Shown in pieces: positions 55,884-64,000 of a DNA stretch of 64,000 nt. This DNA is from Aphelenchoides besseyi (lineage: Eukaryota; Nematoda; Chromadorea; Rhabditida; Aphelenchoididae). The notes below the pieces were generated by a model, which was not told the DNA's origin, ran no database searches, and was given only the letters and a program-made list of their open reading frames with translations. Numbering within the stretch: the first letter of the stretch is position 1; each line of letters opens with the position of its first letter. The DNA is taken from assembly GCA_024699855.1 (NCBI GenBank), contig JAMPIQ010000002.1:682001-746000 (forward strand), in the 5' to 3' direction. A program made the translations under genes and the position numbers.

Positions 55884-57819
55884 ACCACGAATAATCGAAC
55901 AGCGGGCTACTCAAATTTAAATGCGTTTTCGATCGATGGATTATTTATTTTGTTAGCCTGGTAATTCGGATTTTTCTCGATTAAAAGCTCTGCAAAATGA
56001 ACTCCCACTCGATCACCAAAAACATCACGCACATTTAACTGTAAGATGCTTCCTTGGTTTCGTGCCTTATATTTTGACTCTTCGTGATCACGAGGTACTT
56101 TGCTACCACACAACACTCTTTTGTTCAGTTTAATCTTCTATTCTTTGTGCAGTTAACTCAAACGCTTTTTCGATGGGTTCCATGTTGAACGGTTGTCAAG
56201 TCTTCCAAGCATCTCGATTTGCGATGGAAATTAATGTCGAGTTAAGTTACAAGTTTTGTTGGAAGTCGGGTACCAACTGATTCTCGTTCCTTACATTCAT
56301 TTTCAATAAGCTGTTTGTGCTCCTGGAACAGTCCTTCGACTTGTAAGTTTGTTTCTTTTATTTCCATTTTTGTTTTCAGCGATCATCTTTCAGTTGAGGA
56401 GTTGGGTGGATGGCATTTTCGTCTAAGTCGTTCGAGAAGGTTTTTTCATTTTCACTTCAAGCTCTTGTGTTTCAACAGATTCTGATGGCCATTAGAGCTG
56501 CTCGGTTTCATGAGTTTCATTTAACTATCTTCTTTCCAATTTGTTGTTATAGCTTTCATTCTCGATCTCCGATTTCTGGAGACTGTCAACCATTGAGCTA
56601 GTCGTTTGAAGTTGAAACGATCAATTTCATTGTAAACAGATGCAACAGTTGGCCGATTTTCGATTGTTTTCCTTCGTTTTTGGGGACGAATTATGCTGAG
56701 CGAATTTCAATCAGAAAAGTCAAACTAGCATCACAGAGAAACCTAAAGAAACTGTAAAACCACACAAATGCAACAGAAAATGCAAATCGCAGAGCCGATA
56801 AACAGCAACCAACATATGCACTTGAAACCATCAAAATTCAAATCCACGTTGATCAGACAATGAAACTTATGATCGATTCACTGAAAATAGTTTGGGTGTT
56901 GGCGATTTGAGAACACAATCGAATGCTCAGTTTCTGCTCCGACTCGTTTGATCGCTAATTGCCTTGAGATCGCTATCAGAGCTATTTAAAGCAGAAAGAT
57001 TGCCACGACTTGTGAAGGTCTTCATTCGACCACTTCTGATGCCAAAAGAATGCTCAATCTTCTAATTAAGGTTGATAATTCGTATTTATTTGCTATTAAC
57101 TGACAATCAGGAGGACATAGTTGGGAGTTCAATTACAACCGCTTTGTGGGAGTCACAGACGTCGACCGCCAATCGATGTTTTTTGGCGCTAAAAGAGCGC
57201 GGACAAAAAGCGTGGTGACGAGCGTGTGGACGCCAAGTGCGACGCCCATGCGAAGAGAGCGGTGGTCCAACTCGAAGGTCAAAAGCGACGAGCAAAAAAT
57301 TTTCGGGCGCTTTCCGTCGGGACCTACTGGTGAGTTTCTTTGCGGACGTTTTTTCGTTTTCAAGTTCCGATGTTCGCTCGGGAATGCTTTCTAGTTTATT
57401 CCACTGCAGATTCCCAGTCCAATTGCCTTCATGAATGCTATTTATTGCGATATATAATCAAAGTTGCTGTTGAAATAAAGATAGGCAATGCAAATATAAT
57501 GCGATATATGAGATCGGTGCCGAAGAGATCAGAGTGCTGAATGAGATGCTTGACGATTGCGAATTCAAGTGCACTAATATAGATCGATTATGTTAAGTGG
57601 TAGGTGATCGTTCGGTCCGCGTAGATTGCAAGTTGACGCTGATGAGTCGCGTTCACTTCAATGAAATATGTTTATTCCTTTTTTCTTTAATCTTTCAGTC
57701 CCTAAACTGGAAACTTTTGGATCGATACGTTTTTCTACGCGGAAGAAATTTGCTGTCACTGAGACACCAACAACTGCGCATTACTTTGAATTGCCAAAAT
57801 TTTTGTTGGATGAAATGGG
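55884..57819. other. Mostly non-coding, one GC-rich patch
   Basis: Besides the possible exon at 55907-56116 there is a CpG-rich patch at 57140-57340 whose minus frame has a helix-like run MGVALGVHTLVTTLFVRALL. It may be a relic of a membrane-protein exon. No gene model. Confidence 0.3.
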
Positions 57820-57965
57820 GCAAAGTTCTAGTAGAGTACTCTTTATTCGTAAACAATTCCCCCGTTCGAGCCGTCTCCGAGGGAGCTTATATAGGGCCCT
57901 AAGGCCCGCCCCTCAGAGACGCCTCGAGCGTCATACTAACAACAGGTGTTATGTGGGGGAACCGT
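57820..57965 (-). repeat. LTR-like fragment
   Basis: On the minus strand a GC-rich block carries CTATATAAGCTCCC (TATA) and about 45 bp later GAATAAAGAG (poly(A) signal), the compact promoter/terminator layout of an LTR. Ends and target duplication not determined. Confidence 0.35.
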
Positions 57966-58429
57966 GAGCTTCAAATCAAGAGCTCTTGCGACCTTCAAAT
58001 AATACACAAAAGACTCGATTTCTTATCCGGAAAAATAACGATAGTAGTTATAATCTTGACAAAGCTATTTTGCATCTGGAAAACATTTCTTCGCTCTTTG
58101 AAATACGACAAATCACACACGCAACCGGAAATTAAGCTTCGTTCATTTTGATGTTGCTTTTCGTCAATATCAAACGCGTCATCGGACGGAAGGATTTTGG
58201 TTGCGAGTTGTGCACTCGCTAAAACATTTGTTGTTCGGAGCTTGCGAGTATGATGGCAATTTTCACGGATGATCTGAATTATTCCTTTTGCTATAACATT
58301 GCGAAGAAACAAAAAAGAGTGCTGAAAATCAACAAACCAAATTCTCGGAAAAATTCTTGCGATAATGGAAATGCGCTTGACTCCCTAGTGATGAGCGTCT
58401 TCGTTGTCATATCTGGACGTTGTAGATGA

Positions 58430-58575
58430 TCGTAAGCTTCGGTAATGTAGTGGCCCAGACAGCTGGCCGGCGCCGCCCTTTGGTGAGGGGTTTATAAGCG
58501 CCAATCAGCAGCTGAGGTCAAGGGTCTTTTATTGTTTATTCGAAAGCGAATAAAGCCTCGAGACAAAAGTCGGAT
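58430..58575 (+). repeat. LTR-like frag, plus strand
   Basis: GC-rich start (TGTAGTGGCCCAGACAGCTG), TTTATAAGCGCC, then GCGAATAAAGCCTCGAGACA. The TATA plus AATAAA spacing and TG...CA ends fit a solo LTR. No target duplication could be confirmed. Confidence 0.4.
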
Positions 58576-59184
58576 CATTTCTATTTCAAAAATAGCATCA
58601 AAACGCTAATCCAATTCAAATAGAATGGCACCTTCGAACAGAATCTTTTGTCCCACAGGTTATAAAACCCAAGTTATGCAGCGCAATGTCGGAAGGTATT
58701 CAAATAGAACAACCTTAGAATAACTGGAAATTAAAAAAAAACGGAATCAAATCACTAAATGACGAGGTTAAAATCAACAGTGGTACGAATAAACTAATGC
58801 AATAATCGGTCTTGAACTTTCTCTTATGAAAATTGCTCACAAACCCTCTCAGACACACAATTGAAGTTAAAGAGCAGAAGTAAACGAACGGGCAAAGTAA
58901 AACTACGTGTTGTCATCCAAAATAGAATCCATGAGGACTCAAGTTAAGAAGAACTTGAAGAAGTGAACGACCGTTGTATTCAAATTGGATCAAATGGCTT
59001 TTTACAAACTAGAAATTCACCGGATAGAACCATAAGGATAAACGATAACAACTAAAAAGATAGCAATAGAAGTGGGATATCAAACTCTAAGATTTAAGTT
59101 TGTTTTAATGTGTTTTTTTTGTTAAGAACGAGAGCTTTTAATCGATATAATCCAACTTTTTTCGAAACCATCATATAATAGATA
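58576..59184. other. Non-coding AT-rich stretch
   Basis: No ORF or repeat recognised apart from the two bordering elements. Confidence 0.3.
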
Positions 59185-59270
59185 CTGTATTTCACTTAAT
59201 AAACTGTCCCCTTCTAATTACTCGGACCTCCTAATAGACGGGCACTGCCCGTTTATTAGATGAAATACGG
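59185..59270 (-). mobile_element. 86-bp palindromic MITE, copy 1
   Basis: Flanked by TA; ends CTGTATTTCA and TGAAATACGG are inverted repeats that continue inward through CTAATAAACGGGCA-type sequence, so nearly the whole unit is a palindrome. The same 86 bp occur inverted at 61012-61097. Confidence 0.8.
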
Positions 59271-60857
59271 TATGTAAAGTTAGACAAGCCACCAACATCT
59301 TTCGGAAACATAGGCCAATTTTCAACGGACTCGACTTTACTGTCAAGTAAGGCTTTATCTGTCGGAAGTATCTGGCAAAGATTGCGAAGGTAAACTTTTT
59401 TAATGAATAAGCTTAAAACAGCATTTGCGTATGTTGGGCCGAGCCCTCGAATAGAAGAGAACGTTTATTAAGGGGAAAAAACAAATAATAAAAAACACGG
59501 GATTGACGGACCGCTCCTCAGACTGTCTCTCAAGCAAGAGCGGCAAAACGGCATCGAAAAGGATCAGACAATCGTGGCGCGGAAGCAAAACCGTTATTTC
59601 GAGCGACGGTCACAACAGTGTAGATAAAACATAGTTATATAAATTATTATTCTTACTTCAATTGCACTGATTTTTCAACTTAAGGTCAATAAACTTGACA
59701 CTGTCACAACGGACCAATTAAAGGACGCGCTTGAAAAGATTTCAACTAATCTGACAGCTGAAATTAGCTTAGTCAATCAAGATAGCTTATTAAGCAGTTT
59801 AAAGCTAGAATGCTCTATGGTACGATTTTTAAAAAATATTAATTTTCAAATTCGACAAAACTTTAATATAAACTTTCTAGCGCAGTGATGGACAGTTAGA
59901 AGCTTACGGAAAGAAAAATGTTGACTTTTTAACGGCAGCAAAAGGTGCATTTTTTCGAAAAATGAGCTTTGTGAATTCAGTATTTTTTCGGATTCGCAAT
60001 CTGGAAGAAAAGTCTGACAGGATTTTTTTCGCGAGCTCATAGTGACGGAAGGTATTTTGGTGTGGTGTTGTTCAGTTATGTAGGTGATTAGCAAAATAAG
60101 CTCGGAACTATTTTAGCTTTGTGCACCAGGCACTTATAGTTAAAAATGCAGAAGAAGAAAGCTATTTTAAAGGGCTCAACGGTTTCTGTTCGATTTAGCG
60201 AGGGGTATTCGACTATGACGTGCTCATAAATCGGATGCCACTGAATTTTACGGATAAGCGAGATAAGGGTAAATGCCGCTGAAATTGAGTTGCAGTAAGA
60301 GATTAATTATTTTTTAAAAAGTACACGTCCGGATGCTGGACTTAACTTACTACGCAATCAATCTCAATGCAACACTTCAAACTGAGATAGAGTGAGTTTT
60401 TTAAAACTCTTTAAATTATGCATTGCTGTTTTTAAAATCTCAAAATTTTAGTTATCTGTACAGTGCTGAGAACATCAGCATTATCGTCGGAAATTAAAGC
60501 AGAAGATGGGAGAGCAGGTAATCTTGAACAGATATTTCCATTGCTTTTCGGCTTTGAGAAAATATAGCCCACATTTTTGGTCTCCGCGCCCAACCATCGA
60601 GCACTCCAACATGTCTTATGGTGATGGTCAGCTTTGCGGCACTTCGAAATTGCCATGCCGGTGTAACGTCCCGTTATAAAATTTTTTCAACCTGCCATCT
60701 TCATTCTTTAGACCACGCCCTCTCTAAAAATCGCCACAGTCAAAACATTTCGTCAATTAAGATCATTCCTATCAATTTTTCCCGTCACGAACCAAACGAT
60801 AGCTCGTCATCCCTTTTATCCGTCTTACTATTCTCAGTTATTGTCAAGTTGTATTAA
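59271..60857 (+). pseudogene. Exon-like series of an unassigned gene
   Basis: Several plus-strand stretches have coding texture and flanking splice signals: KLDKPPTSFGNIGQFSTDS (59271), TDRSSDCLSSKSGKT (about 59510), LDTVTTDQLKDALEKIST (59684-59819, coiled-coil-like), SDGQLEAYGKKNVDFLTA (joined in phase by a 62-bp intron), FVHQALIVKNAEEESYFKG (about 60120), LDLTYYAINLNATLQTEI (about 60330), and a final part with either GDGQLCGTSKLPCRCNVPL or SSSSLLSVLLFSVIVKLY at the end; the latter would suit a GPI-anchor signal. An in-frame TAG interrupts the 60120 exon, so it is probably decayed or mis-modelled. No family recognised. The first piece abuts a MITE. Confidence 0.35.
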
Positions 60858-62760
60858 CTGTGATCAAATAAATTTGGACGAATTAAGTGGCCAGAGGTTT
60901 TAATTTGTTAGGAAGAAGACTAGAGGATTATTCTAACCTTACACCGGAATAAAGGAAAGCCAACACAGTTATGTGAAGTTTATTTATTCATGTAAGCGTT
61001 AACGAAGTTACCGTATTTCATCTAATAAACGGGCAGTGCCCGTCTATTAGGGGACCCCGAGCAATTAGAAGGTGCCCGTTTATTAGTTGAAATACGGTAA
61101 CCTTTTAGACGCTTCCAAATAGTTGCAAGTTACTTGTAAGGCATGTCAAGCAACTGGACTAAGAAAGCAACGCAACCAAAACGATATTGTTGCGGAAAAT
61201 GTTCAAGGATAACTCAACTGTTTATTTACAAATAAGTGTCGTTTAATGAGGAAGTTCTTATCATAATTAAGATGAATCAATATTTGGACGAAAATGCTAA
61301 GCATCAAACTAGTGCATACGTCGTCGATTAACAAGAGCTTTACTGTTGTTTGAAAGTTGGGACACGTACTTTGACATCGAAAACTGATAGTGTTTAGATA
61401 TATTTCAAGTCAATTTGCTCAAATCAACTTCTGTTGTATTTTGGAGAGGATTTAATTATATAGAAACTATTGAGAAAGATCATTTCCGGACGCACAAAAG
61501 ATGTTATACTCAATCGATTTTACAGAGGTGTCCGTGATGACTTTAATAGACAAATGGAAATAACTTTATGATAGTACGAGAAAACCAATCGCTTGATGAC
61601 CTCACGTTAGACCGCTGATGGTCACCGACTTAGGTATCGAAAATGAAGCAATGAACAAGAAAAAAGGAGCCGCCCGATTCCGCAGCCGCTTTCTTTTATA
61701 TCCACTGCGGCCTTGCAGCGGACAGAGAAAAAGAAAAAAACGAATTAAAACGGAATTCATTACAAACACTAACTGCTCTATGGATACCGATGTTTGAAAA
61801 CGTGTTATAGAATTGTCTAAATAATTTGTAAATACTTTTCGGAAACGATTATGAAGATCTTAACGTATTCTTAGAGCAGGTTGCAGGTTCTTATCAAAGA
61901 AAAAAGAAGAATTTCCGGAATTGAGTACTCTGACGTGACGACGCACGACTGGACCACCACTCAGCTCCATTTCCCACTCATATCTTAATCAGACCAAAGA
62001 CGGATAATAATTCATTTCACTCTTTCTTCTACTTCCTCCAGAATCACGTTCCGACGTCCTCCATCTGCTTGTGAGAGTAATTGACATCAACAAGAATCTT
62101 TAATGTTCAGCGTGGAGTTAACCAAAGTGCGGTCTGCTTCTTTTGTGACCGGCTCGGTCATATGGTCTTCTTATCAACTCTAGACACCACCAGTCTCCTT
62201 CCCTTTTTTCGCCGCTATCAATTGGCTTGGCGCCGTCTCGTTAATTAACGCCGATAAATACGTTTTTCAGCACATTCTAAACCCGCCTTCCTGCCTTATC
62301 TGCCATTACTTAAATCAACGTAAATTCTGTTCTTGCTAGAGAAAAAATTAATAAACAGTCATTGACCGCGGTTTTCGGTCAATAACAAAATGTAGAACAG
62401 TAACAAGTGGTCTTTTATTCGTTGGGGTTGAAACCGAGACAATAGAAAAAAGGCGCCCATTAAGCTTCCGTTTGTTGCTTAAATACAAGGAATTTTAATG
62501 TTCCCGTAGGCGGGAGAAGCTTTTAGATCCGTGAAATCAAGTGATTTCGCGGACAGTCATTACCAAGTCTGTTACATCTTTGACTGCATAGTTTTCTTTT
62601 CGATCTCGAATTTCCGTTAGATTGCGAGTAAAATTAGATGAAAAAGTTAAACAAATCATGTTTTCTCTTGCATCGTTAATAAGACATTCAAGAGCACAAG
62701 CGACTATCAATTAAGGTCGTATATAAGCTAAAGCGGTCACTCGTATTTTGTAACACCCAG
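60858..62760. other. Non-coding AT-rich stretch with repeats
   Basis: Holds MITE copy 2 and short hairpins (ATTGACCG/CGGTCAAT at 62361-62383; GTGAAATCA/TGATTTCGC at about 62531-62550). No gene recognised. Confidence 0.35.
61012..61097 (+). mobile_element. 86-bp palindromic MITE, copy 2
   Basis: Same length and sequence class as copy 1 in opposite orientation, flanked by TA (61010-61011 and 61098-61099). Ends CCGTATTTCA and TGAAATACGG. TA target and small size suggest mobilisation by a Tc1/mariner/pogo-type transposase. Confidence 0.8.
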
Positions 62761-62827
62761 TTTCTGTCGTTCAACCTTTTTATTGATCGCAATTGAACAA
62801 CAATCTTGAATAAAAAGCTTTGGTATA

Positions 62828-63356
62828 TTGTCATTATTAATTTCCAACTCAACCTATCAAAACATCTTGCTATCGCGTCATTCGCTTTTTGGTACAGTAC
62901 TTGTACTGTTTCAAGATCAGAGGGACTCTGATTCTTATTTGAGAATTAACCATATTGAGGTTGAGAGCGGAATGGTGATTGTCAGGCAAAAAACTCAAGT
63001 TAACATGAGCTTTCTTTCCGCGCCTGGATCCCTCATTCCGACCATCAAATTTGCACAATGGCTTGACTGTAATAGTCGGACAAACTTATGGACCTAAGCG
63101 TCGAGGTCATTATTTTTTTAAAATGGGTGCTGAAGGCCAACTTCAAGTAACTCCGGTTCATCTTCCCATTGAAATGTGGGTCTTCAAATATGATGACGGA
63201 CTTCTTTATGGATTGACTAAAAATGATGCCGACCAATCGAACGACATTAATTTGGTTAAATTATGGCTTTCGGATGGCAAATTTGAACGCAAAAAAACGG
63301 ATAGCCGGAACATAGAAGAAGGTGTCAATCTTATAAGTTCCATTTGTGAAAAATGA
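62828..63356 (+). CDS. Frameshifted unknown gene
   Basis: Two overlapping frames read as one protein. The first runs NHIEVESGMVIVRQKTQV to PGSLIPTIKFA; the second continues NGLTVIVGQTYGPKRRGHYF, QLQVTPVHLPIEMWVFKYDD, KLWLSDGKFERKKTD and ends SSICEK at 63354-63356. The join needs a one-base shift near 63055. Alternating hydrophobic strands suggest a beta-rich fold. A TATATAAG string at 62720 is a plausible promoter. Possible readings are a recent frameshift, an assembly error or an undetected tiny intron. No family recognised and no introns, unlike most genes here. Confidence 0.4.
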
Positions 63357-63896
63357 TAATTCAATCACTAATTTTATTGCTTCTATCAATTCAACAAAAA
63401 AAACCATTTAAACCGTTCAGAACCAGAACGAATTATTCATTCATTCGATTCCTCTCCATTTCCTTCTCCTTTTTTGAAACCTGATCGATAACCTTGTATT
63501 TTTCTGCTTTAATAGACACACCCTACTGAGTTTACTAGAGACATAGAGCTAATTGTAAATGTGTCATAGACCTTATGTCCGAAAAATGTTTCCAATCGAA
63601 CCAACAACAATAAGACATTTGTTTTACCTTCCTATAATCCATTAAAAGTGCGTAATTTTTCGGACATCCGTAAGACTTCAGGCAATGATGGAAAGAGGCG
63701 AAGGCGACGGAAGAGCTCTGTTTCTGCTATCTCCTAGTCGTTTAATTCACGTGTTTAAATTATCAGGCAAGAATGTCGTCGCACGGAAACCTCTTGCACG
63801 TGAATAGCATTTGTAAGCGTTCGAACAACCTTAATCGGTCGTCCGCGTTGTCCTGATAAACTCGTAGATGTATTTTAGAACATCTAATTTGGCGGC
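63357..63896. other. Non-coding stretch
   Basis: Nothing recognised. Confidence 0.3.
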
Positions 63897-63998
63897 TCAA
63901 TAAGGACGGCACTCCTTTGTACACAACAAATCAACAAGAAATTTTAATGTTCAGCGTGGAATTTTGATCTGTTGTGTTGTCCGCAACCGTCCTAATGG
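63897..63998. repeat. Imperfect inverted repeat at window end
   Basis: CAATAAGGACGGCACTCC with ACACAACAAATCA forms one arm; its imperfect complement (TGTTGTGTTGTCCGCAACCG) forms the other. The loop contains TCAACAAGAAATTTTAATGT, a motif also present at 62086-62117. Possibly part of a MITE that continues beyond the window. Confidence 0.45.
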
Positions 63999-64000
63999 AT

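Noticed and set aside
1..64000. CRISPR arrays, operon ribosome sites or prokaryotic genes
   Set aside because: None seen; introns and gene families show a eukaryote.

Overview
The window is nuclear DNA of a nematode. The evidence is family content: nematode-restricted seven-transmembrane chemoreceptors (Srt and Sri/Srh types), a hedgehog-related ground-like protein, a multi-ShKT secreted protein, secreted vWA proteins and small FABPs. Introns are mostly 32-45 bp, GT-AG, with TTTCAG-type acceptors. The species cannot be named from the sequence. No prokaryotic gene, CRISPR array, rRNA or convincing tRNA was seen. Gene models were assembled by eye from ORF pieces and splice signals, so exon edges are provisional.

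Layout. 0.2-7.8 kb: Srt receptor, ground-like gene, two vWA genes flanking a broken receptor, and an unassigned gene. 8.6-10.3 kb: repeats, including a Tc1/mariner-type MITE sitting inside an exon. 11.3-13.7 kb: a small Cys-rich secreted protein and a gustatory-receptor-like 7TM gene. 14.8-17.7 kb: one arm of an inverted duplication followed by a complete Merlin transposon with an 8-bp target duplication. 17.7-29.9 kb: gene-poor sequence with an F-box-like gene and long strand-coherent arrays of a short ATTCCG/TTTCCG motif. 31.7-48.6 kb: dense cluster of secreted and membrane proteins (membrane-protein paralogues, aspartic-protease-like paralogues, FABPs, ShKT protein, Sri/Srh receptor, receptor tyrosine kinase). 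51.4-55.9 kb: a third membrane paralogue and the other arm of the inverted duplication, which carries an 815-bp Helitron-like insert whose empty site is preserved in the first arm. 57.5-64 kb: LTR-like pieces, two copies of an 86-bp palindromic MITE, exon-like fragments of an unassigned gene and one frameshifted ORF.

How it fits together. This looks like a fast-evolving accessory region typical of nematode chromosome arms: surface receptors and secreted proteins in small tandem or inverted families, several already pseudogenised, with DNA transposons. The least explained signals are the one-strand TTCCG arrays, the Helitron-like insertion with its internal control, and the family of type I membrane proteins in which one recent duplicate has lost its cytoplasmic tail.
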